Below are positions 16,454-26,200 of a DNA stretch of 37,078 bases, piece by piece (position 1 is the first letter of the stretch; each line of letters opens with the position of its first letter). Source of the stretch: Clostridium tagluense (GTDB taxonomy: Bacteria; Bacillota; Clostridia; Clostridiales; Clostridiaceae); NCBI RefSeq assembly GCF_003865095.1, contig NZ_BHYK01000039.1, forward strand, positions 1 through 37,078, in the 5' to 3' direction. The notes beneath the pieces are model-generated. The model was not told the origin of the DNA. It saw only the letters and a program-made list of their open reading frames with translations, and made no database searches. Position numbers and translations under genes: made by a program.

Positions 16454-16465
16454 GGAGGGACCAAC

Positions 16466-17218
16466 ATGGGAATAGTTATAGCAAAGAATTTAAATCTATA
16501 TTATGGAAATGTTCAAGCACTTAAAAATGTAAGTATTGATATAGAGAAAAATTCAGTTACTGCACTTATAGGACCATCAGGTTGTGGTAAGTCAACATTT
16601 TTACGGACTATTAACAGAATGAATGATTTAATAGATTCTGTTAAAATAGATGGAGAAGTTTTATACGAAAATAAAAACATATACAGCTCGGATTATGATG
16701 TTATAGATTTAAGAAAAAAAATAGGAATGGTATTTCAAAAGCCTAATCCTTTCCCTATGTCAATATACGATAATGTAGCTTATGGCCCTAAAATTCACGG
16801 CCTAACTAATAAAAAAGAACTTGATGAAATTGTAGAGGATAGTTTAAAGGGGGCTGCCCTTTGGAATGAAGTAAAAGATCGGCTTAAAAAGAGTGCACTA
16901 GGGTTATCTGGTGGGCAGCAACAACGTTTATGTATAGCTAGAACTTTGGCTGTACAACCTGAAGTTTTATTAATGGATGAGCCCACTTCTGCTTTAGACC
17001 CTATTTCCACATTAAAGGTTGAAGAATTAATGGATGTGCTTAAAAAGAAGTATACGGTTATTATTGTTACTCATAATATGCAACAAGCAGGTAGAATTTC
17101 TGATTATACCGCATTTTTTCTCAATGGAGAAATAGTTGAGAATGGTAAAACAGAAAATATATTTTACAAACCTCAAGATAAAAGAACAGAGGATTATATT
17201 ACAGGAAGATTTGGTTAA
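16466..17218 (+). CDS. pstB: Phosphate ABC transporter ATP-binding protein PstB
   Basis: A 250-residue ATPase that powers phosphate uptake. It has Walker [10 protein letters not shown] (near residue 37), Q-loop [12 protein letters not shown] (the PstB-specific PNPFP), signature LSGGQQQRL, Walker [14 protein letters not shown] and the H-loop VTHNM. GGGAGGG precedes the ATG. Length and motifs are complete. It is followed after 23 bases by phoU. Confidence 0.96.
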   Translation: MGIVIAKNLNLYYGNVQALKNVSIDIEKNSVTALIGPSGCGKSTFLRTINRMNDLIDSVKIDGEVLYENKNIYSSDYDVIDLRKKIGMVFQKPNPFPMSIYDNVAYGPKIHGLTNKKELDEIVEDSLKGAALWNEVKDRLKKSALGLSGGQQQRLCIARTLAVQPEVLLMDEPTSALDPISTLKVEELMDVLKKKYTVIIVTHNMQQAGRISDYTAFFLNGEIVENGKTENIFYKPQDKRTEDYITGRFG

Positions 17219-17241
17219 AATATAAGAAGGAAGGTGATAAT

Positions 17242-17898
17242 ATGGCAAGAAAAGTATTTGAAGCTAGTCTTGAAGAGCTTCATAATGATTTAATTAGAAT
17301 GGGAAGTATGGTGGAAAAACAAATTCATGATTGCATCGATGCCTTAGTTACTCAAAACGTTGAAAAGGCTGAAAGAATAATGGTAAATGATGACATAGTT
17401 GATGCACTGGAACGAGAAATAGAAGACAAGGCAATAAGATTAATTGCCATGCAGCAACCTTTAGCAATAGATTTAAGAAATATTTTTACCACAACAAAAA
17501 TAGTAACAGACCTTGAGAGAATGGCAGATTATGCCGTGGACGTTGCTAAAATAACCGTAAGATTAAAAGATGAAAAGTATATAAAGGAATTAATCGACAT
17601 ACCTAGAATGGCTGAGATAGTAATACTTATGATAAGGGACTCCTTGGACGCTTATGTGGCAGGGGATGTTGAAAAGGCATATGAAGTTTGCAAACGAGAC
17701 GATCAAGTAGACGATATTTATAAGGAAGTATTTGCAGAACTTCTACAATTAATGTTTAAAAATCAAGAGACAGTAACTCAAGCTACGCAGTTTTTATTTA
17801 TTTGTAAGTGGCTAGAAAGAATTGCAGATCATACTACAAACATATGTGAATGGACAATTTATTTGGTTACTGGAGAAAAAGTTAATTTAAACGAATAG
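17242..17898 (+). CDS. phoU: Phosphate signalling regulator PhoU
   Basis: A 218-residue all-helical protein made of two three-helix PhoU repeats, each with a metal-binding E/D-x(3)-D pattern: DIVDALEREIEDKAIRLIAMQQP and TTKIVTDLERMADYAVDVA in the first, DQVDDIYKEVF and WLERIADHTTNICEW in the second. It represses Pho signalling through PhoR and Pst when phosphate is plentiful and limits uptake. It has its own AAGGAAGGTGAT ribosome site. It closes the conserved pst-phoU unit. Confidence 0.95.
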   Translation: MARKVFEASLEELHNDLIRMGSMVEKQIHDCIDALVTQNVEKAERIMVNDDIVDALEREIEDKAIRLIAMQQPLAIDLRNIFTTTKIVTDLERMADYAVDVAKITVRLKDEKYIKELIDIPRMAEIVILMIRDSLDAYVAGDVEKAYEVCKRDDQVDDIYKEVFAELLQLMFKNQETVTQATQFLFICKWLERIADHTTNICEWTIYLVTGEKVNLNE

Positions 17899-18007
17899 TT
17901 TTTACGTGAAATACAAAAACTACAATTACAATAAATATGAAAACATAGTTAGCCATATTTATACGGCATTAGCTATATATTTAAAATTTTGTAGTGGAGT
18001 AGTGATT

Positions 18008-18832
18008 ATGAAGAAAAAAAGATTGAAAACACTTTGGCTAATCTTTAGCATTACAATTGCGATGTTAGGTGTAGGATGCAAAAAAGATGCAGAAACCAAA
18101 GACCAGAAGCCTAAGAACATTAGAATAATTTGTGAGGACACAGTTTTACCCATGGTAAATGATTTAGTACGGGATTATAATTTAAATAATGACCCTGTAG
18201 TTACTGTGGAATCTGTCGACAGAGAAAGTGCTTTTAATAAACTGAAAAATTCTAAAGTGGATATATTAATTGGATATGTTCAGTCAGATAATAAGGAAAT
18301 TGATTCTGAGATGCTAGCTTATGATAGTATTGGCATTATTGTTAACGCCACTAATAAAGTAAATAGTATTGGAACTTCTGACTTGAAAAAAATATATACC
18401 GGAAATATAGTAAACTGGGAAAAGTTAAAGGGTGAATCAAAAACAATAGTCCCTGTAGCTTTTAAAAATATTATGAATTCAGTTCAGTATGAATTTAATA
18501 TAAAAATAATGGATACTCCTGTAAAAGAACAAATGAGTAGTAATATGCAGTATGTAGGAAGTATAGAAGAAATGAAAAATTTTGTTGCTCAGAATAAAAA
18601 TGCTATAGGTTTTATGCCTGGACAGTGGTATAATAAAGAGAGTGTGTTTTTAAAATTAAATGGTATTGACATTACGACCTCAAATTTAAAGAATAAACTG
18701 TATTCTTTAAGATTTCCAATACAAATGTGTTACTCCAAAGAAAAAAAAGATAGTCTAAAGGAGCTTTTTCAGTATTTTAAAAGTGAAGATTGTAAAAAGA
18801 TTATAAGAAAATATTGCATAGAAGCATTTTAG
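18008..18832 (+). CDS. Second PstS-like phosphate-binding lipoprotein
   Basis: A 274-residue protein from the ATG at 18008 (GGAG at 17996-17999). An upstream frame from 17906 has no ribosome site and would put a tyrosine/asparagine-rich stretch before the signal peptide. The signal peptide MKKKRLKTLWLIFSITIAM ends in the lipobox LGVGC. The PBP-like domain retains the family strand SIGTSDLKKIYTGNIVNWEKLKG and NAIGFMPG. The phosphate-loop motif SSGTR and the GGGSGTG loop of PstS are missing, so ligand binding may differ. Its place directly after phoU suggests a role in phosphate sensing or scavenging. The stop is followed at once by a terminator. Confidence 0.78.
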   Translation: MKKKRLKTLWLIFSITIAMLGVGCKKDAETKDQKPKNIRIICEDTVLPMVNDLVRDYNLNNDPVVTVESVDRESAFNKLKNSKVDILIGYVQSDNKEIDSEMLAYDSIGIIVNATNKVNSIGTSDLKKIYTGNIVNWEKLKGESKTIVPVAFKNIMNSVQYEFNIKIMDTPVKEQMSSNMQYVGSIEEMKNFVAQNKNAIGFMPGQWYNKESVFLKLNGIDITTSNLKNKLYSLRFPIQMCYSKEKKDSLKELFQYFKSEDCKKIIRKYCIEAF

Positions 18833-18857
18833 TACCTCCTTCTTAGGAGGTATTTTT
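18833..18857 (+). terminator. Terminator ending the pst operon
   Basis: TACCTCCT (18833-18840), loop TCTT, AGGAGGTA (18845-18852), then TTTTTATT. The right arm contains AGGAGG, but it is locked in the stem and no gene follows, so it is not a ribosome site in use. Confidence 0.9.
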
Positions 18858-18907
18858 ATTCTGTAGTAAATTATTTATTAATCACAAATTTTCTAGTAGG
18901 AGTACGT

Positions 18908-18950
18908 GAAAAAGCGCAAAATTTGCGATATATGCACTTTTTCTTCTTTT
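18908..18950. terminator. Second hairpin between the pst operon and the DUF512 gene
   Basis: GAAAAAG (18908-18914) pairs with CTTTTTC (18937-18943), with the palindrome CGCAAA-A-TTTGCG nested inside, and a T-rich stretch follows. It may be a backup terminator. The rest of 18951-19160 is AT-rich with no gene I can support; the promoter of the next operon should be there. Confidence 0.5.
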
Positions 18951-19160
18951 AAAGACTAATAACGTTGACTTAAATATTGAATTCATGTAATATAACTTAA
19001 TGGAATGCTATAATTTATTATTAAACTAATTGGTTTTTTTAAATTAAATATTAAATATTTAGTACTATATACTTAAAAAAAATATTTAATTTTAGTATAA
19101 TATTTCTAATTCCTCATAAAGCCTTTTACATGAAAGGTTATTGTTAAACAGGAGGTAAAA

Positions 19161-20498
19161 ATGAAAAATCAGATATCTAAGATACTTCCAGGAAGTATTG
19201 CAGAAGAAATTGAGTTAGAAGTGGGAGATAGATTAATTAGTATAAATGGCAATGCTGTAATAGATATTATAGATTACAAATTTTTAATTACAGATGAACT
19301 TATATCAATTGAGATTGAAAAGGCTGACGGTGAGGTTTGGGAGATTGAAGTTGAAAAGGAATATGATGAAGATTTAGGAATCCAATTTGTTGATGCCATT
19401 TTGGATAAGCCAAAGAGTTGTCATAATAAATGTATATTCTGTTTTATTGATCAATTGCCAGAAGGAATGAGAGAAACACTTTATTTTAAGGATGATGATT
19501 CAAGGTTATCGTTTTTCCAAGGTAATTTTGTAACTTTAACCAATATGAAGGAAGAAGACATTGAAAGAATAATTCGATATAAGATAAGTCCTATTAATGT
19601 GTCAGTTCACACTACTGATGCAGAGCTTAGAAAGATAATGTTAAACAATAAATTTGCTGGAGATGTTTATGATAGGTTAAAGAGGCTGGCTGAAGCTTCA
19701 ATTAAAATCAATTGTCAAGTGGTTTCGTGTCCTGGCATTAATAATGGACCTGAACTTATAAAAACAATTGAAGATTTATATAAACTTTATCCAAGCATTG
19801 AAAATTTAGCGGTTGTACCCGTTGGGATAACTAAGTATAGAAAAGGCTTATTTAATTTGACTTTGTATGATGAAAATACTGCAAGGCAAGAAATTGAATG
19901 CGTAAAGGAATTACAAGAAAAATACATTAATGAAATCGGATCGCCTTTTGTAAGGTTGTCAGATGAATTTTACGTTACAGCAGGCATTGATGTCCCAGAG
20001 GAAGATTTCTATGATGGTTATGATCAGTTAGAAGATGGAATTGGTATGATAAGGATGCTTAGAAACGTTATTGATGAAGATGTAGCAGACCTTGAGCTAA
20101 ATCATAGTGGGAAATTCACATTTATAACAGGGCAATCAGCCTATGCAGAAATACTAAAGGTAGCTGAGAAAATCACTACAACTAATAACAAAATTAATAT
20201 TAATGTTAAAAAAATAGTAAATCATTTTTTTGGAGAAACTATTACAGTAGCAGGTCTTTTAACGGGAAAAGATATAATTAATCAGCTAAAGGACGAAAAA
20301 CTAGGGGATTATATAATAATTCCTAGCAATATGTTGAAAAGTGGATATGAATTAGGAGATTACGATCAGCAAATATTCTTAGATAATATTACGGTAAGTG
20401 ATTTAGAAAAAAGTTTAAATATAAAAGTTTTAATATGTGATTATTCAGGAGAAGATTTAATCCATATAATAAACCAAAATAGTCGGGAGGCAGAATAA
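19161..20498 (+). CDS. PDZ and radical-SAM DUF512 protein
   Basis: A 445-residue protein. Residues 1-65 form a PDZ domain ([26 protein letters not shown]). A radical-SAM cluster site follows with CX3CX2C at Cys 87, 91 and 94 ([18 protein letters not shown]). The C-terminal DUF512 region carries [34 protein letters not shown] and [11 protein letters not shown]. The reaction is not known. The gene is widely conserved next to der in clostridia and cyanobacteria. AGGAGG precedes the ATG, and its TAATG stop/start overlaps der, so the two are coupled. Confidence 0.9.
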   Translation: MKNQISKILPGSIAEEIELEVGDRLISINGNAVIDIIDYKFLITDELISIEIEKADGEVWEIEVEKEYDEDLGIQFVDAILDKPKSCHNKCIFCFIDQLPEGMRETLYFKDDDSRLSFFQGNFVTLTNMKEEDIERIIRYKISPINVSVHTTDAELRKIMLNNKFAGDVYDRLKRLAEASIKINCQVVSCPGINNGPELIKTIEDLYKLYPSIENLAVVPVGITKYRKGLFNLTLYDENTARQEIECVKELQEKYINEIGSPFVRLSDEFYVTAGIDVPEEDFYDGYDQLEDGIGMIRMLRNVIDEDVADLELNHSGKFTFITGQSAYAEILKVAEKITTTNNKININVKKIVNHFFGETITVAGLLTGKDIINQLKDEKLGDYIIIPSNMLKSGYELGDYDQQIFLDNITVSDLEKSLNIKVLICDYSGEDLIHIINQNSREAE

Positions 20499-21814
20499 TG
20501 GCAAAACCAATAGTAGCAATAGTAGGAAGGCCTAATGTAGGTAAATCTACCTTATTTAATAAGTTAGCAGGTAAAAGAATATCAATAGTTGATGATAAAC
20601 CAGGTGTAACAAGAGACAGAGTGTATGCAGATGCGGATTGGCTTAGACACAATTTCACACTGATTGATACAGGTGGTATTGAAATTGAAAGTCAAGATAT
20701 TATTTTAGCACAAATGAGAAGACAGGCACAAATAGCTATAGAAACATCAGATGTTATAATATTTATTGTAGACGGTAAGCAGGGCCTTACAGGTGCAGAT
20801 TATGAAGTTGCTCAAATGCTTAGACAAAGCAAAAAACCAATAGTATTGGTTGTAAATAAAATAGATCATCTTCAACTAGAAGCAAATGCCTTTGAATTCT
20901 ATAATTTAGGTATAGGAACACCCTTTGCTATTTCTGCAACTCAAGCACTTGGACTTGGAGATATGTTAGATGAGGTAGTAACGCATTTTGATAGTGTCTA
21001 TTCACTAGCAGAAGATGAAGAATATATTCAAGTTGCAGTGGTAGGTAAGCCGAATGTTGGTAAATCATCATTGATAAATAGAATGCTTGGAGAAGAAAGA
21101 AATATAGTAACTGATATCGCAGGTACAACTAGAGATGCAATTGATAGTAAAATTGAAACGCAGGAAGGAAAATTTGTCCTTATAGATACTGCAGGAATAA
21201 GAAGAAAAAGCAAAGTAGAAGAAGGAATTGAAAGATATAGTGTTATTAGATCCTTAGCAGCAGTGGAGAGAGCTGATGTAGTTATACTTATGTTAACTGC
21301 TACAGAGGAATTAAGTGATCAAGATGAGAAAATTATAGGGTATGCTCATGAGATGAAAAAAGCTATTTTAGTAATAGTAAATAAATGGGATCTTATTGAA
21401 AAAGATGATAAAACTATGCTTGAGTATAAAAAGAGAATACAAGCAGGGTTAAACTTTATGGCATATGCACCATATTTATTTATATCTGCAAAAACAGGCC
21501 AAAGAGTGCATAAGGTGCTTTCAACAATAAAAGAATGCTATGAAAATTATTCGAAAAGAATTTCTACAGGCATACTGAATGAGGTTGTAAATAAGGCTGT
21601 ATTAATGAAAGAACCTCCAACAGTAGCAAATAAGAGATTAAAAATATTCTATGTTACTCAAGTAGCGTCTAAACCACCAACATTTGTGTTCTTTGTAAAT
21701 AATGAAAATTTATTGCATTTTTCTTATGAAAGATATTTAGAAAATCAATTGAGAAATAGCTTTGAATTTTTAGGAACAGGTATAAAGCTTATATTTAGGG
21801 AAAGGAAGGAATAG
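20498..21814 (+). CDS. der: Ribosome assembly GTPase Der (EngA)
   Basis: A 438-residue essential GTPase for 50S ribosome assembly with two tandem G domains and a KH-like tail. G domain 1: [25 protein letters not shown] domain 2: [37 protein letters not shown]. The C-terminal KH-like domain begins near residue 350 ([18 protein letters not shown]). The GGGAGG site overlaps the end of the previous gene. gpsA starts two bases after the stop; the plsY gene often seen between these two in Firmicutes is absent. Confidence 0.96.
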   Translation: MAKPIVAIVGRPNVGKSTLFNKLAGKRISIVDDKPGVTRDRVYADADWLRHNFTLIDTGGIEIESQDIILAQMRRQAQIAIETSDVIIFIVDGKQGLTGADYEVAQMLRQSKKPIVLVVNKIDHLQLEANAFEFYNLGIGTPFAISATQALGLGDMLDEVVTHFDSVYSLAEDEEYIQVAVVGKPNVGKSSLINRMLGEERNIVTDIAGTTRDAIDSKIETQEGKFVLIDTAGIRRKSKVEEGIERYSVIRSLAAVERADVVILMLTATEELSDQDEKIIGYAHEMKKAILVIVNKWDLIEKDDKTMLEYKKRIQAGLNFMAYAPYLFISAKTGQRVHKVLSTIKECYENYSKRISTGILNEVVNKAVLMKEPPTVANKRLKIFYVTQVASKPPTFVFFVNNENLLHFSYERYLENQLRNSFEFLGTGIKLIFRERKE

Positions 21815-21815
21815 A

Positions 21816-22808
21816 ATGTTAAAAGTTGCTTTTTTAGGTGGTGGTAGTTTCGGTAGCGCATTGTCTATAATGCTTGCCAAAAAAGGAATTAATGTTAACA
21901 TATGGGACAGAAAAATTAGTGTTATTGATGATATTAACATCAAAAGAGAAAACGTTAAATATTTACCCAAGGTTATCGTGCCAGCAGGAGTAACAGCATT
22001 TATTGATATAGAAAAGGCTATATGTGATAGCGACATAATTGTGTTATCAGTTCCATCCCATGCAATAAGAGAATTAAGTGTGATGATATCACCACACTTA
22101 AAACAAAATCAAATTGTGGTTAGCATTGCAAAAGGAATCGAAGAACATTCATCAAAAAGAATTTCACAGGTTATAGAAGAAGAAATTCCGAGTAACCCTA
22201 TAGTAATACTTTCAGGTCCTAGTCATGCAGAAGAGGTTGCCTTAGAGATACCTACAACAGTAGTAGTTACTTCTAAAAAAATGGAGTATGCAAAGATAGT
22301 TCAAGATGTATTTATGACCAGTAAATTTAGAGTTTACACTAATGAAGACATTATTGGAGTAGAAATAGGTGGAGCAGTTAAAAACATTATTGCACTAGCA
22401 GCAGGCGTGTCAGATGGAATAGGCTACGGTGATAATTCTAAGGCTGCACTTATGACAAGAGGAATGAGTGAAATTATAAAAATAGGAACTGTACTTGGCG
22501 GTAAAACTGAAACTTTCTATGGATTAACAGGTATGGGCGATCTTATCGTAACTTGCACTAGTATGCATAGTAGGAATAGAAGAGCCGGTATTTTAATTGG
22601 AAAGGGTGTTCCAATGGAGAAAGCTTGCGAGGAAATAGGAATGGTGGTTGAAGGTATAAAAGCCACAAGAGCTTTTTATGAACTTAAAGAAAAAGCGCAA
22701 GTTTCTATGCCTATTACAGATGTGCTTTACAAAGTACTATTTGAAGGTAAAGACCCTAAAGATGGAGTACATGAACTTATGTCAAGAAATAAAAAAGATG
22801 AGGTTTAA
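21816..22808 (+). CDS. gpsA: Glycerol-3-phosphate dehydrogenase (NAD(P)+)
   Basis: Makes sn-glycerol-3-phosphate from dihydroxyacetone phosphate for phospholipid synthesis. The 330-residue protein has the Rossmann loop [12 protein letters not shown] at residues 6-17, [10 protein letters not shown], the substrate motif [12 protein letters not shown], the catalytic lysine in [13 protein letters not shown] and [21 protein letters not shown]. It is probably translated together with der. A very stable terminator follows. Confidence 0.96.
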   Translation: MLKVAFLGGGSFGSALSIMLAKKGINVNIWDRKISVIDDINIKRENVKYLPKVIVPAGVTAFIDIEKAICDSDIIVLSVPSHAIRELSVMISPHLKQNQIVVSIAKGIEEHSSKRISQVIEEEIPSNPIVILSGPSHAEEVALEIPTTVVVTSKKMEYAKIVQDVFMTSKFRVYTNEDIIGVEIGGAVKNIIALAAGVSDGIGYGDNSKAALMTRGMSEIIKIGTVLGGKTETFYGLTGMGDLIVTCTSMHSRNRRAGILIGKGVPMEKACEEIGMVVEGIKATRAFYELKEKAQVSMPITDVLYKVLFEGKDPKDGVHELMSRNKKDEV

Positions 22809-22834
22809 CCACATTTTATAAAGTCATTAATAGT

Positions 22835-22880
22835 AAAACCCAGTTTTTCATTAAGAAGTTAATGAAAAACTGGGTTTTTT
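22835..22880 (+). terminator. Terminator after gpsA
   Basis: A perfect 20-bp stem (22835-22854 with 22859-22878) with a four-base loop GAAG ends in TTTTTT. It isolates the der-gpsA operon from spoIVA. Confidence 0.92.
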
Positions 22881-22963
22881 ATATATTTTCAATCTGTAGT
22901 AATAATTTATTGTTATATAAAATATATTTATAATGGTAATAATAATTATTGGGAGGGTATATC

Positions 22964-24442
22964 TTGGATAATTTTGATATATACAAAGATATAGCAGAGA
23001 GAACGCAAGGGGATATTTATGTAGGTGTTGTAGGTCCAGTAAGAACTGGGAAATCAACATTTATAAAAAGGTTTATGGAGCTTATGGTAATTCCTAGAAT
23101 AGATAATCCTCATAAAAAAGAAAGAGCAAAAGATGAACTTCCTCAAAGTGGTTCAGGAAAATCAATTCATACCACTGAACCTAAATTTGTACCCAACGAA
23201 GCAGTTGAAATTGATTTTGATGGTGGTACTAAACTCAAAGTTAGAATGGTTGATTGTGTTGGATATATTGTTAAAGGAGCGGTAGGATACGAAGAAGGGG
23301 AAACACCTAAAATGGTTACAACTCCTTGGTACGACTATGAGATTCCATTTGAGGAAGCGGCAGAGCTTGGAACAAAAAAAGTAATAAATGAGCATTCAAC
23401 TATTGGTCTTTTAATTACTACAGATGGTTCTATTACAGGTATAAAAAGAGAAGAATATTTAGAAGCTGAAAAAAGAGTAGTTGATGAGCTTAAAGCCATT
23501 AATAAACCTTTCATAGTGGTGTTAAATTCTAAAAATGCAGCTGCTCCTGAAACAGAATCTTTAGCAAGAGAATTGGAAGAAAAATACGATGTTCCAGTTC
23601 AAGTTATGGATGTACTAAATATGAAAGAAGAGGATATAGCTAATATATTCCAAAGAATTCTTAGAGAATTCCCAGTTAAAGAAATTAACATAGATATGCC
23701 TGAATGGATTGAAAATTTAAGTTCTAAGCATTGGGTGAAAATTAATTTTATGAAGTTCTTAAAAGATATGTGCAAGGATATTTTTAAAGTTAGGGACATA
23801 AATAAATCTCTACTCAGTTTTAAGGAGGTCGACTTTTTAGACTCTGCAAGACTTGATGAAATGAATATGGGAGAAGGCACTGCTAGAGTTAATATAATTC
23901 CTAAACACGAATTATTTTACAAAATACTAGGTGAAACTTGTGATTGCGAAATAAAAGGTGAAAATGATTTATTAACATTAATGGGCGAATTCTCTAAAGC
24001 AAAAGTGGAATATGATAAAATTGCAGATGCACTAAGAGATGTTAAAGAAAAAGGCTATGGATTAGTGGCACCACAGCTTTCAGAAATGACCTTAGAAGAG
24101 CCTGAGATAGTACAGCATGGTGGTAGATATGGAGTTAAACTAAAGGCTTCAGCACCGTCGTTACACTTTATTAAGGCTAATATAACCACAGAAGTATCTC
24201 CTATTATGGGTACAGAAAAGCAAAGTGAAGAATTCTATAATTCAATCTTAGAACAGTTTGAGAACGATAAATCTCAAATTTGGCAGAGTAATATGTTTGG
24301 TAAATCTTTAGAAGTATTGGTTAAAGAGGGTCTTCAAAATAAATTATTTAAGATGCCTGATGATGTTCAAATAAAAATTCAAAAGACGCTACAAAGAATT
24401 ATAAATGAAGGTAATGGAAGCTTGATATGTATTATACTATAA
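22964..24442 (+). CDS. spoIVA: Stage IV sporulation protein A, spore coat ATPase
   Basis: Morphogenetic ATPase that polymerises on the forespore surface as the basement layer of the spore coat, made in the mother cell. The start is TTG 22964, six bases after GGGAGGG (22951-22957); this gives 492 residues, the length of the B. subtilis protein. It has Walker A GPVRTGKST (near residue 24), the sensor region VDCVGYIVKGAVGYEE, the TTDGSITGI stretch, NSKNA as the base-binding-like motif, a helical middle domain and the conserved C-terminal end GSLICIIL. Transcription by sigma-E is known in other spore-formers. I do not see a convincing sigma-E promoter here. Confidence 0.95.
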   Translation: MDNFDIYKDIAERTQGDIYVGVVGPVRTGKSTFIKRFMELMVIPRIDNPHKKERAKDELPQSGSGKSIHTTEPKFVPNEAVEIDFDGGTKLKVRMVDCVGYIVKGAVGYEEGETPKMVTTPWYDYEIPFEEAAELGTKKVINEHSTIGLLITTDGSITGIKREEYLEAEKRVVDELKAINKPFIVVLNSKNAAAPETESLARELEEKYDVPVQVMDVLNMKEEDIANIFQRILREFPVKEINIDMPEWIENLSSKHWVKINFMKFLKDMCKDIFKVRDINKSLLSFKEVDFLDSARLDEMNMGEGTARVNIIPKHELFYKILGETCDCEIKGENDLLTLMGEFSKAKVEYDKIADALRDVKEKGYGLVAPQLSEMTLEEPEIVQHGGRYGVKLKASAPSLHFIKANITTEVSPIMGTEKQSEEFYNSILEQFENDKSQIWQSNMFGKSLEVLVKEGLQNKLFKMPDDVQIKIQKTLQRIINEGNGSLICIIL

Positions 24443-24462
24443 TAATATTTTTTATTATTTAG

Positions 24463-24504
24463 TAGTTTTGAGTTATAGGGAACATTTCTTATAACTCAAA
24501 ACTA
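24463..24504. terminator. Hairpin after spoIVA
   Basis: TAGTTTTGAGTTATA (24463-24477) pairs perfectly with TATAACTCAAAACTA (24490-24504). Only a weak T-rich stretch follows, so it is a probable terminator between spoIVA and the tRNA gene. Confidence 0.65.
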
Positions 24505-24554
24505 AATTTAATCTTGAATCAATCTAAAATTTTATGCTATAATAAAGTTGTTAA

Positions 24555-24630
24555 CTGGGTGTAGCGCAGTTGGTAGCGCGCATGAATGGGGTTCATGAGG
24601 TCGCAAGTTCAACTCTTGTCACTCAGACCA
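24555..24630 (+). tRNA. tRNA-Pro (anticodon GGG)
   Basis: The sequence folds as a full cloverleaf of 76 bases. The acceptor CTGGGTG/CACTCAG has one G-U pair. The D stem is GCGC/GCGC and the anticodon stem CATGA/TCATG has loop ATGGGGT, giving anticodon GGG (codon CCC). The T arm GCAAG-TTCAACT-CTTGT matches TTCRANY. Discriminator A and an encoded CCA follow. An integrase gene begins 155 bases downstream in the same direction, so the 3' part of this tRNA gene is the likely attachment site of the mobile element to its right. Confidence 0.93.
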
Positions 24631-24700
24631 AATCGCATAGTATCAACGGTTTGAAGGTGTTTTAGATTGTTGATATTCATAAAATAGATATGAAACTTAT

Positions 24701-24763
24701 AAAATAGACCACATGATTAAATTTCTTTCGAGATTTTTAATTTGGTGGTCTATTTTGTTTTTT
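24701..24763 (+). terminator. Terminator between tRNA-Pro and the integrase gene
   Basis: AAAATAGACCAC (24701-24712) pairs perfectly with GTGGTCTATTTT (24745-24756), followed by GTTTTTTG. It may insulate the integrase from tRNA transcription. Confidence 0.75.
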
Positions 24764-24785
24764 GTTGTGCGAGGATGGGATATAA

Positions 24786-25754
24786 ATGAAAAAACAATTA
24801 ACAATTAAGCCTTTATCAAAAAAAACATTAAAAGATGCATTCAAAGAATTTTTATTGCATTGTAGAGTTAAAAATTTAGCAGATGCAACACTAACTTTCT
24901 ATGAGGAATCTTATAATCGGTTTACTAAATTTTATGATGATGATAATTTGGTAAAGGATATTACAAAGCAAACAGTAGATTATTTTATATTAAATCTTAG
25001 AAATACAGAATTAGAAAGCTCTATATCTTTTAATACTGCAATAAATGGTGTAAGGGTAATGTTATATTACTTTATGAAAATGGGTTACTTAGAAGAATTT
25101 AAAATCCCTTCTATGAAGCAAGACAAGAAGATTAAAGAAACATACACAGAACAGGAAATAAAAATATTACTTGTAAAGCCCGATTTAAATGAATCCGAGT
25201 TTGTTAATTTTAGAGATTGGACTGTTATCAATACACTTTTAGCCACAGGTATGAGGGTTAGAACACTAATCAATTTAAAAATATGTGATGTTGATTTAAA
25301 GAATCAATTATTACATTATACTACAACTAAAAATAGATATCATCAAATAGTGCCAGTTTCACGAACTCTTGTAAATGTACTGAAAGAATATATTGATATT
25401 AGAAATGCAGAGGAAGAAGAAGATTGGTTATTTTGCAGTAGATATGGGGATAAGCTTACAAACAACGCAATTCAACATAGTCTAATAAAATACAATAATA
25501 GGCGTGGTGTAATGCGAACAGGAATACATTTATGGCGACATACTTTTGCAAAGGTTTGGATTATAAATGGAAAGGGTGACCCATTTAGATTACAGCAAAT
25601 TTTAGGCCATGCAGATTTATCAACCGTAAAGGAGTATATGGATTTATTTCTGGTGGATTTACAAAAGGACTTTGATTCGGTTAATCCATTGGAATTGATG
25701 CAACCCAAAAGCAATAAAGGAAAATATGTAAATATTAAGAGGGGAGGGAAATAA
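24786..25754 (+). CDS. Tyrosine recombinase / integrase
   Basis: A 322-residue site-specific recombinase. The N-terminal SAM-like core-binding domain (residues 12-105, FKEFLLHCRVKNLADATLTF) precedes the catalytic domain. The active-site residues are Arg in ATGMRVRTLI, Lys in TTKNRYHQ, His-x-x-Arg in HLWRHTFAK, His in LGHADLSTVKEYM and the nucleophile Tyr in that last motif. GAGGATGGG precedes the ATG. Its position beside tRNA-Pro marks the left end of an integrated element. The next gene starts two bases after its stop. It resembles XerC/D-type phage and transposon integrases of Firmicutes; no excisionase was recognised. Confidence 0.92.
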   Translation: MKKQLTIKPLSKKTLKDAFKEFLLHCRVKNLADATLTFYEESYNRFTKFYDDDNLVKDITKQTVDYFILNLRNTELESSISFNTAINGVRVMLYYFMKMGYLEEFKIPSMKQDKKIKETYTEQEIKILLVKPDLNESEFVNFRDWTVINTLLATGMRVRTLINLKICDVDLKNQLLHYTTTKNRYHQIVPVSRTLVNVLKEYIDIRNAEEEEDWLFCSRYGDKLTNNAIQHSLIKYNNRRGVMRTGIHLWRHTFAKVWIINGKGDPFRLQQILGHADLSTVKEYMDLFLVDLQKDFDSVNPLELMQPKSNKGKYVNIKRGGK

Positions 25755-25756
25755 CT

Positions 25757-26200
25757 ATGTCTAAAAGCAAATTTATAGAATCGAACTCCCAAGGTTATGT
25801 TAATATAAATAAAGAATTTTTATTTGATACTAACCTTAATAATACCGACAAAACTCTCTATATTGTCTTACAATCAACTTGTTGGGGCGATAAAGATAGT
25901 TGTTTCCCTTCTCAGAAAACTCTTGCACAAGCTATTAATCGCTCAATTAGGACTATACAAAGAAGTCTTAAAAAGTTGAAGCAATTAGGCTATATTCTAG
26001 TAGAATTAAGAATAGGAACAAGTAATCTTTACACAATGCTAAAGAAAATAATTTCACAAAAATCAGAAAAGGCTGTAAAAAAAGTTAACGAACTAAGACA
26101 AAAATTTGGGAATAAGAAAAAACAAGATAATTGGAATGATTATCCTCAAAGAGAATATAACTTTGATGAATTAGAAAAGAAATTATTAGGGTGGGAATGA
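25757..26200 (+). CDS. Helix-turn-helix DNA-binding protein (HTH_36 type)
   Basis: A 147-residue protein. Residues about 15-90 form a winged-helix domain (LNNTDKTLYIVLQSTC, then CFPSQKTLAQAINRSIRTIQRSLKKLKQLGYI), as seen in plasmid and phage replication initiators and DnaD-like proteins. A basic helical linker and a conserved-looking tail, YPQREYNFDELEKKLLGWE, follow. GGGGAGGG sits inside the end of the integrase gene, so expression is coupled to it. It may act in element replication or control of integration. The exact role is unknown. Confidence 0.75.
   Translation: MSKSKFIESNSQGYVNINKEFLFDTNLNNTDKTLYIVLQSTCWGDKDSCFPSQKTLAQAINRSIRTIQRSLKKLKQLGYILVELRIGTSNLYTMLKKIISQKSEKAVKKVNELRQKFGNKKKQDNWNDYPQREYNFDELEKKLLGWE

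Noticed and set aside
18908-18950. Riboswitch or small RNA between the pst operon and the DUF512 gene
   Set aside because: It is only a simple hairpin with a nested palindrome; no riboswitch core was recognised.
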